64,000 nucleotides of DNA from Aestuariivirga litoralis (GTDB lineage: Bacteria > Pseudomonadota > Alphaproteobacteria > Rhizobiales > Aestuariivirgaceae): assembly GCF_015714715.1 (NCBI RefSeq), contig NZ_WAHS01000001.1, positions 806,001 through 870,000 on the forward strand, given 5' to 3'. Shown here piece after piece: positions 1 to 8,108 of the stretch. Under the pieces are notes generated by a model. That model was not told the origin of the DNA, did no database searches, and saw nothing but the letters and a program-made list of their open reading frames with translations. Numbering within the stretch: the first letter of the stretch is position 1; each line of letters begins with the position of its first letter. A program made the position numbers and the translations under genes.

Positions 1-2
1 GC

Positions 3-851
3 GATAGATTTATGACGGGGTCTCAACACGCAGGAATTGATTTTCAATGGCTGCTAGCAAATCTCGAAATCAGGTCTGTTGAAACGGGGGTGGATGATCA
101 GCCAACTGGTTCTGTTGAAACCTTTGTCATCGGACCGAAAGCTGTTCATGCTGCTGAGGCATTTGTGTTGGGGCTATTTCAACTTTATCCCACGGTTTAT
201 TTTCACAAGGCGACACGAGGAGCGGAGAAGCTTTTTGAGGAGCTTCTAGTTCGGGTCATCACCTTAGTGCAGTCTGAGGGTACAGCATCCACTGGACTTT
301 TTGATAATCACCCGATCGTTCGATTTGCAAAGGATCCAGAAAGTGCGGAGCTAGCGCTCATGTTGGACGATACAGTGGTGTGGGGTGCTCTCCCTCTCAT
401 GATTGATGCTTCGGATAAAGTTGTTGCGCATGTTGCCGCACGACTCAGAGACCGAAAATTGTTGAAATGCTATGATGTGCGGGAGCGGATAGCCCTTCGA
501 ATTGATCCTAAGTCATCGAATATGCGTGAAAAAATTGATCAGATCGACAAGTGTTGCGCTTCGGTTAAGGTGAAATTAACTGGCAAATTCCCAAATGGTG
601 ACGGGTTTCCGAAGATTCTCTTCGATGAAGACGAACGATCCCCTTACCGATCAGTTGATCGGTCAAAAGGGCCCTTGAACCAAATTATGGTGCGTTCAGG
701 CGATCATCTGGTTGATCTGAACGAGCGTTCAAGTGTTGTTAGTTCGCTTAAAGTGTTCAAGCTTTTCCGGGCGTATTTTTCCAAAGACGACCCGCAGATT
801 GAAGCTGAAATTGATTCAGCCATGGAGGAAGGGATTTCAGAATGCCGTTAG
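3..851 (+). CDS. HD-superfamily phosphohydrolase, C-terminal part (5' end outside window)
   Basis: The frame is open to the left edge, so this is the 3' portion (282 codons seen) of a longer gene. The first residues (DRFMTGSQHAGIDFQWLL) and the block VYFHKATRGAEKL at about residues 66-78 resemble the segment that follows the catalytic HD domain in COG1078-type nucleotide phosphohydrolases (SAMHD1/dGTPase-like). The HD motif itself would lie upstream and is not visible, so activity cannot be judged. The ATG at position 12 is internal, not a real start. The 3' end overlaps the next gene by 10 bases, implying coupled translation. The DNA is more AT-rich and uses more A/T-ending codons than the rest of the window, which may mark acquired DNA. 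The family assignment is from remembered motifs. Confidence 0.65.
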   Translation, partial: DRFMTGSQHAGIDFQWLLANLEIRSVETGVDDQPTGSVETFVIGPKAVHAAEAFVLGLFQLYPTVYFHKATRGAEKLFEELLVRVITLVQSEGTASTGLFDNHPIVRFAKDPESAELALMLDDTVVWGALPLMIDASDKVVAHVAARLRDRKLLKCYDVRERIALRIDPKSSNMREKIDQIDKCCASVKVKLTGKFPNGDGFPKILFDEDERSPYRSVDRSKGPLNQIMVRSGDHLVDLNERSSVVSSLKVFKLFRAYFSKDDPQIEAEIDSAMEEGISECR

Positions 852-1351
852 CGCAGAGGGTTCGCCAAATTGTTGTTGATGCTGGTGGGGAAGTTGTTGG
901 GCGCACCAAGCTTCAAAAGCTCGTCTATTTTCTCGTGACAGCTGGATTTGAACCTGACATCCAGTTTTTTTACAAGCACTACGGGCCATACAGTGAAGCG
1001 TTGGCCTCGGCTTCGCGCGAAGCCAGCCTTCTCGGATTGGTGAATGAACGAGAAGAACGGGCTGGCTGGGGAGGTCTTTACTCGATCTACTCGACTGATG
1101 GCGCTCAAGCTGAGGGGGCTGATGCCCACCGTCTGCAAATGGCTCAAATGGCTGCCGCTGCGGATGCTGTCGAGCTTGAACTCGCGGCTACCGCTTTGTT
1201 CTTGGAAGAGGAAGGCGTGGATGATCCTTGGAATGAGACTGCGCGCCGAAAGCCTGAGAAGGCTAACTTTGTTAGATTGGAAAACGCTCGTGCGCTTTAT
1301 CGCAGATTGTCCGCTATTCAATCACCTCATCCTTTGCCAAATCTAGATTAG
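842..1351 (+). CDS. YwgA-like small protein of unknown function
   Basis: A 169-residue soluble protein. Near the N terminus it has GRTKLQKLVYFL (about residues 20-31) followed by FYKHYGPYSEAL (about 43-54). This GR-K-LQK-(M/L)-VY plus HxYGPYSEEL pattern recalls the Bacillus subtilis YwgA family and, more distantly, Panacea/SocA-type domains. The start ATG lies inside the last codons of the HD phosphohydrolase gene (10-base overlap in another frame), so the two form one transcription unit. In B. subtilis ywgA lies next to the COG1078 HD gene ywfO, which supports the pairing. No catalytic motif is visible. Function is unknown; a partner or modulator of the HD enzyme is only an inference. Composition is as AT-rich as the upstream gene. 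Confidence 0.6.
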   Translation: MPLAQRVRQIVVDAGGEVVGRTKLQKLVYFLVTAGFEPDIQFFYKHYGPYSEALASASREASLLGLVNEREERAGWGGLYSIYSTDGAQAEGADAHRLQMAQMAAAADAVELELAATALFLEEEGVDDPWNETARRKPEKANFVRLENARALYRRLSAIQSPHPLPNLD

Positions 1352-1365
1352 TATCTATAAAAACA

Positions 1366-1394
1366 TTGACAATATATTCCTATAGGAGTATATG
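1366..1394 (+). promoter_or_regulatory. Candidate sigma70 promoter
   Basis: A perfect -35 hexamer TTGACA (1366-1371) is followed after 17 bases by TATATG (1389-1394), four of six matches to TATAAT. It lies in an AT-rich segment just after the YwgA-like stop codon, and would start transcription near 1400, about 30 bases before the small ORF. Sequence inference only. Confidence 0.5.
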
Positions 1395-1430
1395 CCTTCG
1401 CGAACGCTAACCCAAATTAAGGAGGGGACG

Positions 1431-1715
1431 ATGTCGACAGCGTCTCATCATCGCGGGTTTCGTTTGCAGCGCCTGCAGCTCATCCGGTTTAACGCGCCGG
1501 TGGGTTCCGGGAGCTCCGGTTCTGGACCGCAGGCACTAAGACTTGCGCGCCTTCAATGGCTAACCAATATCAGCTCCGGATTTAAAATCGCTGCGTTCCT
1601 CACCCGGGCTTTGGCCCATGTCTTTTCATCAGAATTCTGCATCGGGCCGAAGCCAGGGCGGAGCTTTCTCCTCCGCTTCCTTGACGACCGGAAAGCGGGG
1701 CTCGGTTTGCGCTGA
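1431..1715 (+). CDS. Possible small ORF or leader peptide
   Basis: ATG at 1431 is preceded by AAGGAGG ending four bases upstream, one of the best ribosome-binding sites in the window. It starts MSTASHHRGFRLQRLQLIRF and would run 94 residues. It is basic at the start and then Gly/Ser-rich, with no recognisable domain. Its stop codon (1713-1715) falls in the loop and right arm of the terminator hairpin, so translation would physically interfere with that hairpin. This could be a regulatory leader peptide, or only its first 20-30 codons may matter. I do not recognise the peptide. A longer version starting at the ATG at 1392 is unlikely, because that ATG overlaps the promoter -10 element. Confidence 0.35.
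   Translation: MSTASHHRGFRLQRLQLIRFNAPVGSGSSGSGPQALRLARLQWLTNISSGFKIAAFLTRALAHVFSSEFCIGPKPGRSFLLRFLDDRKAGLGLR
1658..1676 (+). other. Hairpin upstream of terminator
   Basis: GCGGAG (1658-1663) pairs with CTCCGC (1671-1676) across a seven-base loop. It lies 15 bases before the terminator stem. Its relation to the terminator (anti-terminator or independent stem) is not clear from sequence. Confidence 0.4.
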
Positions 1716-1728
1716 GCCCCGCTTTTCT
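1692..1728 (+). terminator. Strong Rho-independent terminator
   Basis: A perfect 12-base-pair stem, AAAGCGGGGCTC (1692-1703) with GAGCCCCGCTTT (1714-1725), encloses a ten-base loop and is followed by a T-rich stretch (TTTTCTCTTTT). It would end the transcript starting near 1400 before it reaches eno. Confidence 0.75.
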
Positions 1729-1775
1729 CTTTTCCGCTGCGGATGACACGCGGCGAACAGGGGCGGAGCCGTGTT

Positions 1776-3141
<1,366 letters not shown>

Positions 3142-3144
3142 GCT

Positions 3145-4479
3145 TCAGGCGGCAGGGCCGCCTGGTTTCACAATTCTCACGCTCAAGCCTCCCAGGCTTG
3201 AGCGTTCGTATTTGAGGGCAAGGCCGTAGCCTTCCAGCAATTCGCGCGCGATGGCGAGGCCCAGCCCGTGCCCGGCGCGTGCGTTATCCAGCTTGAAGCC
3301 GCGCTTTTCAATCTCTGCCATCTGCTCTGGCACAACACCCGGCCCATCGTCTTCGATGCGCAACAGATCAGTGTCGTGCGAGATGCGTACTGTGGTCCTG
3401 GCCCATTTGCGGGCGTTGTCGAGCAGGTTGCCCAGCAGCTCCAGCAGGTCGCGCGGCTCAATCGCCACTGCGTCATCGGCGGCGATGGTGTTGTCCCATT
3501 GCAGCTTGGCGCCCTCAGGCGTTTTGGAGAGCGCGCGCAAGATACGTTCGACATTTGGGCGCAAGGGCGTGGGCGCGATGTTTTGCCCGCCCGCCATGCG
3601 GGCGCGGGCCAATTGCCGTTCCACCTGGTTGTGGATGAATTCCGCGTTCTCACGGATGGTCATCGCGGCCTGCGTTTGACCGTGCCGGCTGAGGTCATCG
3701 GCAACGGCGCCCAAAACGGTGAGTGGTGTCTTGAGACCATGCGCCATGTTACTCGCCCGCTGCCTGGCCCGTTCAAGGGCGTCGTCACGCGCGGAAAGCA
3801 ACTCATTCAAGCTGGAAACGAGCGGTTCAACCTCGGACGGGAATTTTCCGGTGAGGTGCTTGGCGTCACCGCCATGAATATCCTTGACCGCAGATTCCAG
3901 ATCTTGCAGCGGCTTCAGCCCGAGCAAGATCTGGATGAGAGCACCCGTCAGCAGCGCCGCCAGCAGGATGAAAAGGCCAAGCCCCAGATCGTTTCTGAAG
4001 CCCTGCGCGGCATCGTCAATCTCGCTGCGATCCACCGCCATCGTTACCGAGAGTTTGCGCCCAGTGCCATCGGCCAGGGGCAGCACCAGTGATTTGACCA
4101 AGGCAAAAAGTGGTGTCTGGTTTGGCCCGTCAATCAGCTCGATGGTGCGCCCGGCGGTAAGATCGGGCAGGGCGGCATCGAATAGCGAGCGCGACCGGAT
4201 GGGCTCCTGGTCCGGTTCATCAATCTGCCAGTAGAGGCCGCTATAGGGTTTTTCAAAACGCGGGTCGCTCAGCGCGCCATCGACCACGATCTTGTTGCCC
4301 GGGTTTATGCGGACTTTTGCGGCGAGCTGCACAAAGTCATTTTCCAACTCGCGCTTCGCCAAGTCGCCGGCATAGTGAAGGAAGATGAAAAGAAACGCGG
4401 CGCCCGCCACCAGCAAAGAAAGCGCAATACCCAAGGCCGCCGCCAGAAGGAGCCGCAGCTTCAGGGACCTCGCGTTCAT
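3145..4479 (-). CDS. PhoQ-like sensor histidine kinase
   Basis: A 444-residue inner-membrane kinase. It has a transmembrane helix at about 9-35, a periplasmic sensor of about 130 residues, a second helix at about 168-187, a HAMP-like linker, the H-box around His247 (NMAHGLKTPLTVLG), an N-box (LGNLLDNARKW) and ATP-lid glycine motifs (IEDDGPGV, GHGLGLAIAREL). The start codon shares one base with the stop of the response regulator (TGATG), so the pair is co-translated. It is related to PhoQ/QseC-type sensors; the signal is unknown. The periplasmic domain and the upstream PepSY gene suggest an envelope signal such as divalent metals, pH or cationic peptides (inference). The C-terminal coding region contains a perfect hairpin (3179-3205). 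Confidence 0.88.
   Translation of the reverse strand: MNARSLKLRLLLAAALGIALSLLVAGAAFLFIFLHYAGDLAKRELENDFVQLAAKVRINPGNKIVVDGALSDPRFEKPYSGLYWQIDEPDQEPIRSRSLFDAALPDLTAGRTIELIDGPNQTPLFALVKSLVLPLADGTGRKLSVTMAVDRSEIDDAAQGFRNDLGLGLFILLAALLTGALIQILLGLKPLQDLESAVKDIHGGDAKHLTGKFPSEVEPLVSSLNELLSARDDALERARQRASNMAHGLKTPLTVLGAVADDLSRHGQTQAAMTIRENAEFIHNQVERQLARARMAGGQNIAPTPLRPNVERILRALSKTPEGAKLQWDNTIAADDAVAIEPRDLLELLGNLLDNARKWARTTVRISHDTDLLRIEDDGPGVVPEQMAEIEKRGFKLDNARAGHGLGLAIARELLEGYGLALKYERSSLGGLSVRIVKPGGPAA
3179..3205. repeat. Perfect 12-bp inverted repeat just downstream of eno
   Basis: ACGCTCAAGCCT (3179-3190), three-base loop CCC, then AGGCTTGAGCGT (3194-3205): a flawless stem, 38 bases after the eno stop and inside the last codons of the opposing kinase gene. 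With only three bases between the two convergent genes, this is the only place for an eno transcription-ending hairpin. No long T run follows (TCGTATTT), so its strength as an intrinsic terminator is uncertain. Confidence 0.55.
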
Positions 4480-5141
4480 CAGGCCGGGTTCTGCAGATAA
4501 TAGCCGAAGCCGCGCCGGGTGCGGATCAGGTCATTGCCCAGCTTGCGGCGCAGGCGGCTGACCACGGCTTCGATGGCGTTAGCATCGCGATTGTGATCGT
4601 GATCGTAGAGGGCATCGGCAATCTCGGTCTGGGTGGTCACGCGGCCTTGCTGCATGGCGAGGTATTGGACCAAACGGAATTCAAGCGGGGTCAAAGCGAT
4701 GGCCGTGCCATTCACGCTGACCGTCCGGTCTTTCAAGTCGATGAGCAGCGGGCCAACGGTGAGGGTGGATTTTGCGGCACCACCAGAGCGCCTCAAAAGT
4801 GCGCGCAGGCGGGCCATCAGCTCCTGCATCTGGAAAGGCTTGGCGAGGTAGTCATCGGCACCGCTGTCAATCCCATCCACCCGTTCGGCCCAGGAGCCGC
4901 GGGCTGAAAGCACGATCACCGGAAAATCCAGACCTTCGGAACGCCAGCGCTTGATCACGCTGAGGCCGTCCAGCTTGGGCAGGCCGAGATCCATGATCAC
5001 GGCGGCATAGTTTTCTGTCGCACCCTTGAACCAGGCGTCTTCGCCATCGCCGGAAATGCTGGTGACAAAACCTGCCGCCTGAAGCGTTTCGGCGATGTTG
5101 CGGGCAATGGCGGCTTCGTCTTCAACAATTAGAATGCGCAT
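4479..5141 (-). CDS. OmpR/PhoP-family response regulator
   Basis: A 220-residue DNA-binding response regulator paired with the adjacent kinase. The receiver domain (about 1-115) has the acidic pocket EDE at 7-9, phospho-acceptor Asp51 (VIMDLGLP) and the conserved Lys in DDYLAKPFQ. The C-terminal winged helix (about 125-218) ends in the typical VSRLRRKLG...IRTRRGFGYYL segment. The length is standard. It sits three bases after the PepSY gene and overlaps the kinase start by one base, so all three genes form an operon read leftwards from about 5840. By analogy with PhoP it should activate envelope or metal genes, probably including its own operon, but no direct-repeat operator was identified. 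Confidence 0.92.
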   Translation of the reverse strand: MRILIVEDEAAIARNIAETLQAAGFVTSISGDGEDAWFKGATENYAAVIMDLGLPKLDGLSVIKRWRSEGLDFPVIVLSARGSWAERVDGIDSGADDYLAKPFQMQELMARLRALLRRSGGAAKSTLTVGPLLIDLKDRTVSVNGTAIALTPLEFRLVQYLAMQQGRVTTQTEIADALYDHDHNRDANAIEAVVSRLRRKLGNDLIRTRRGFGYYLQNPA

Positions 5142-5144
5142 GTT

Positions 5145-5837
5145 CTACTTTCGGCTGAGGGTCATGGCGTCCAGGAACAGGGTGCGTAACTCAATGATGT
5201 TGGCGAGGTAGCGCACTTCATACACCAGCCCTTCGCCCGTGGCATGAAGCTTCACGTCCAGTACCTGGCCCGGGAATTTCTGGTTCATATAGGCAAACAG
5301 CAGCGGCATGCTTGCGGCCTGGCCTTGCTGGATCACCTGTTTGGATTGTTCCTGGTCGAGCACGGGTGTTTGTACGAACCGGGCAGCGGCTCGCTGTTTG
5401 AGGGGATCGCTGTTTCCGTCCGAATTCCCGTCCGCTGCTGCAGGCGCCGATGCGCCGTAAAGGCTGGGGGCACCATCAGGTTGGGGTGCAGAAGAAGTGA
5501 ATGGATCAGTGCCGGGCTGCGTTGCGGGAGCTCGCGTCGCGTTAGTCGGATCAGGGCTGTTATCGCCGGTACCATTGTCGCCATCGGCATTGTGGTCAAC
5601 GGGCGGCCCGTGATGATCACCACCACCATCTCCAGGGTGATGGCCGCCATCGTCATGGCCGTCACCGCTATTGCCAGACCAGCCACCTCCGCCATTATTG
5701 TGATAGCCACCACCACCGCCAGGACCGCCGCCCCCGTCACCGTGACCACCACCAGAAGCGAAAGATGTGCTGGCCAATACGCCGGGCAGGGCGAGCAGCG
5801 ATGCAATCAACATGAATTGGCGGGAGTGGCGGAACAT
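5145..5837 (-). CDS. Secreted Gly/His/Asp-rich protein with C-terminal PepSY-like domain
   Basis: A 230-residue exported protein: a signal peptide (about 1-27, MFRHSRQFMLIASLLALPG...ASA-type cleavage), then a low-complexity region to about 130 rich in Gly, His, Asp and Asn, then a folded C-terminal part (about 160-230) containing FPGQVLDVKLHATGEGLVYEVRYL, which matches the PepSY pattern. PepSY domains occur as small periplasmic modules encoded beside PhoPQ-like systems and are thought to modulate envelope proteases or sensors (family knowledge). It is the first gene of the operon with the response regulator and kinase. The His/Asp-rich segment could bind divalent metal (inference). The low-complexity region makes homology by length unreliable. 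Confidence 0.7.
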   Translation of the reverse strand: MFRHSRQFMLIASLLALPGVLASTSFASGGGHGDGGGGPGGGGGYHNNGGGGWSGNSGDGHDDGGHHPGDGGGDHHGPPVDHNADGDNGTGDNSPDPTNATRAPATQPGTDPFTSSAPQPDGAPSLYGASAPAAADGNSDGNSDPLKQRAAARFVQTPVLDQEQSKQVIQQGQAASMPLLFAYMNQKFPGQVLDVKLHATGEGLVYEVRYLANIIELRTLFLDAMTLSRK

Positions 5838-6097
5838 GACCTGAATTAAGCGAGATTGGGCCCCGCTTCAATTGATGCATCCAAGGTGTTGGGCTTAGGG
5901 CGGCACCTTGGGAACCAACGAAACGGGACCCGTATTTCAACTACCGGACGAGCCGCATGAAAGAGCCGCATCCAAACGCAATTGACATATCACCAAACCG
6001 GATTGGGGTACGGGACGGCGATGACTGACAGATAGAGCCGCGAAGCTGACGATTCGCCCGCGCGGCCTATCAGTGGATTGTCAGGTTGGAAACAGGC
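5838..6097. other. Intergenic region upstream of the PepSY/two-component operon
   Basis: Some 260 bases between the PepSY start (minus strand) and the Rrf2 stop (minus strand). It must hold the promoter of the PepSY operon and possibly a terminator for the Rrf2 gene. I see no convincing hairpin with a T run, no tRNA and no credible ORF. A TTGACA near 5980 on the plus strand has no matching -10. Confidence 0.4.
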
Positions 6098-6532
6098 TTA
6101 GGCGCTGAGGGCGACAGGTTGTTGCTTAGGCGAAAGGTCGCTGAGCTTGGTGGTGGCCAGCTGCATCTGCATGGCCTTGGAGGCCTCTGCAAGCCGTGGC
6201 ATCAGCGCGCGGAAGATGGCACGTGCGGTTTCGCATTCCGGATTGTCGCTGTTGCGGTGAGTGCGGAACACTTGTTCGTCTTCCACCGACTGATAGACTT
6301 CGGCCAAGTTGATATCTGCAGCAGGTTTGGCCAGCAGGAAGCCACCGGCACGGCCGCTGGTGGAATGCACCAATCCTCCGCGCTCCAGCTGCGACATCAA
6401 CCGGCGGATCACCACCGGATTGGTCTCAACGCTTTGGGCAATGATGGACGAACAGACCGGGCCTTTTTTGCCGTAATGGTCAAGCAGGCTCAGGACGTGG
6501 ACGGCCACAACAAATCGGCTGGAGGATAACAT
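6098..6532 (-). CDS. Rrf2-family transcriptional regulator
   Basis: A 144-residue winged-helix regulator of the Rrf2/BadM family. The N-terminal HTH shows the family pattern FVVAVHVLSLL, SVETNPVVIRRLMSQLERGGLV and GRAGGFLLAKPA with the usual wing. Family members such as IscR and NsrR carry three cysteines that bind an Fe-S cluster. Here only two cysteines are visible (Cys27 and one in NPECETARA near residue 99), so a classic cluster is unlikely and it is closer to the YwnA-like, cluster-free group. It is monocistronic and divergent from ftsB. Targets are unknown; redox or nitrosative signals would be guesses. Confidence 0.85.
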   Translation of the reverse strand: MLSSSRFVVAVHVLSLLDHYGKKGPVCSSIIAQSVETNPVVIRRLMSQLERGGLVHSTSGRAGGFLLAKPAADINLAEVYQSVEDEQVFRTHRNSDNPECETARAIFRALMPRLAEASKAMQMQLATTKLSDLSPKQQPVALSA

Positions 6533-6630
6533 GAGTTACAGATCGGCCTTGTTGCGCCAAAAATCAAGTCCTGCCAGGAAACAGGCTTATTTTAAGAGGC
6601 CGTTAACGGTGCTGATCACAAATAGAAGCC

Positions 6631-6930
6631 ATGGGATTCATCCTCCGCCACCGACTCGAATTGCTGGTCTCCATGTCCTGCCTGGCTTTGATGGCGTATT
6701 TTGCCCTGCAGGCCACGATGGGCGGGCGCAGCTATTCCGACCGGGCTGAACTCACTCAGCGGTTCGCCCAGCTTGAGGATACGCTCTCCAATGTCACCCG
6801 TGAGCGGATGGCGCTGGAGGACCGGGTGGCCCAGATGCGGCCCGGCAATGTGGATGCGGACCTTTTGGATGAAATGGCGCGCCGCACACTGAATCTCGGT
6901 CTGGAAAACGACGTGATCGTGAAGTTCTAG
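6631..6930 (+). CDS. ftsB: Septum formation initiator FtsB/DivIC-family protein
   Basis: A 99-residue bitopic membrane protein: short cytoplasmic N terminus, one helix (about 9-28), then a coiled coil (about 33-75, heptads in SDRAELTQRFAQLEDTLSNV) and a short C-terminal tail (ARRTLNLGLENDVIV). In the divisome FtsB pairs with FtsL and FtsQ and signals to FtsWI. Length and layout match the family. In alphaproteobacteria ftsB typically sits between eno and pdhA, as here. A strong promoter-like extended -10 lies between it and pdhA, so they may be transcribed separately. Confidence 0.88.
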   Translation: MGFILRHRLELLVSMSCLALMAYFALQATMGGRSYSDRAELTQRFAQLEDTLSNVTRERMALEDRVAQMRPGNVDADLLDEMARRTLNLGLENDVIVKF

Positions 6931-6961
6931 GCGCTAATAGCCTCACGAATTCCACTAGATA

Positions 6962-6976
6962 AACTGAATTCCAGTT
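6962..6976. promoter_or_regulatory. Inverted repeat upstream of pdhA
   Basis: AACTG (6962-6966), AATTC, CAGTT (6972-6976): a 15-base interrupted palindrome about 40 bases before the candidate pdhA -10. It could be an operator for a dimeric repressor or activator of the pdh operon. No trans-acting gene points to it. Confidence 0.3.
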
Positions 6977-7011
6977 AACTCATGATTTTTGCATTTGCAC
7001 CAATAGTTTAG

Positions 7012-7020
7012 TGCTATAAA
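7012..7020 (+). promoter_or_regulatory. Candidate extended -10 promoter of the pdh operon
   Basis: TGCTATAAA (7012-7020) is an extended -10 element (TGN followed by TATAAA, five of six matches), 30 bases before the pdhA ATG. No good -35 lies at 17 bases, which is common with extended -10 promoters. The 118-base gap after ftsB is AT-rich, as expected for a promoter. Confidence 0.45.
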
Positions 7021-7049
7021 GCTCCTACAAAAATCAGGGGAGCGAGAGC

Positions 7050-8096
7050 ATGGCGGTGAAGTCAGCTTACCTGGCGCGTAAAAACGCCAAGGAAAAATCC
7101 GGCAAAAAAACGGATTTGAAGAATTCCGGCTTTTCGGCCGAAGAGGAGCTCAAATCCTACCGTGACATGCTGCTGATCAGGCGCTTCGAAGAGAAGGCCG
7201 GGCAGCTTTATGGCATGGGCGTGATCGGCGGCTTCTGCCATCTCTATATCGGCCAGGAGGCCGTGGTGGTGGGTCTGGAAATGTCTGCCAAGGAAGGCGA
7301 CCAGCGCATTACCTCCTACCGCGACCATGGCCACATGCTGGCCTGTGGCATGGACCCCAAGGGCGTCATGGCTGAGCTGACGGGCCGCAAGGGCGGCCTG
7401 TCCAAGGGCAAGGGCGGCTCGATGCACATGTTCAGCAAAGAGAAGAACTTCTACGGTGGGCATGGCATCGTTGCTGCACAAGTGCCGCTGGGTGCTGGGC
7501 TGGCCTTTGCGAACCGCTACCGCAAGAACGATAATGTGAGCTTCACCTATTTCGGTGATGGCGCGGCCAACCAGGGCCAGGTCTATGAGACCTTCAACAT
7601 GGCTTCGATCTGGAAGCTGCCGGTGGTCTTCGTGATCGAGAACAACCGTTATGCGATGGGTACCGCCAATACGCGTTCGACTGCTGCCGCCGAGCATCTG
7701 GGTGCGCGTGGCGAGGCTTTCGATATTCCGTCAGAGCAAGTGGATGGCATGGATGTGGAAGCGGTGAAGGAAGCCGCCGATCGCGCGGTGGAACATTGCC
7801 GTTCGGGCGAGGGCCCCTATATCCTCGAAATGATGACCTATCGCTATCGTGGCCATTCCATGTCTGATCCGGCGAAATACCGCAGCAAGGAAGAAGTGCA
7901 GAAGATGCGCGAAGAGCATGACCCGATCGAGCAAGTCAAGGCGCGCATCCTGAAGGCCAACCGCGCGACTGAAGATGATCTGAAAAAGATCGATGCCGAA
8001 ATCCGCGAGATCGTGACGGCAGCGGCAGACTTCGCCACCGCGGATGCGCCGCCGGATGACAGCGAGCTCTATACCGACATTTACAAAGTAGCGTGA
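7050..8096 (+). CDS. pdhA: Pyruvate dehydrogenase E1 component, alpha subunit
   Basis: Thiamine-diphosphate subunit of the pyruvate dehydrogenase complex, which converts pyruvate, CoA and NAD to acetyl-CoA, CO2 and NADH. The protein is 348 residues, the normal size for the alpha2beta2 type. The TPP-binding motif runs from GDG at 169-171 to NN at 198-199. YRYRGHSMSDP (about 264-274) corresponds to the loop that is phosphorylated in mitochondrial E1. The Lys-rich N terminus (1-25) is typical of alphaproteobacterial PdhA. The start ATG follows GGGGAGCGAGAGC, a good ribosome-binding site. First gene of pdhA-pdhB-(DUF5076-like)-pdhC-(SGNH)-lpdA, with 12 bases to pdhB. Confidence 0.97.
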   Translation: MAVKSAYLARKNAKEKSGKKTDLKNSGFSAEEELKSYRDMLLIRRFEEKAGQLYGMGVIGGFCHLYIGQEAVVVGLEMSAKEGDQRITSYRDHGHMLACGMDPKGVMAELTGRKGGLSKGKGGSMHMFSKEKNFYGGHGIVAAQVPLGAGLAFANRYRKNDNVSFTYFGDGAANQGQVYETFNMASIWKLPVVFVIENNRYAMGTANTRSTAAAEHLGARGEAFDIPSEQVDGMDVEAVKEAADRAVEHCRSGEGPYILEMMTYRYRGHSMSDPAKYRSKEEVQKMREEHDPIEQVKARILKANRATEDDLKKIDAEIREIVTAAADFATADAPPDDSELYTDIYKVA

Positions 8097-8108
8097 GGTA
8101 AAGACCAG

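Noticed and set aside
5950-6060. Possible promoter TTGACA near 5980 on the plus strand
   Set aside because: No acceptable -10 at 16-18 bases, and the next genes in that direction are read on the minus strand.
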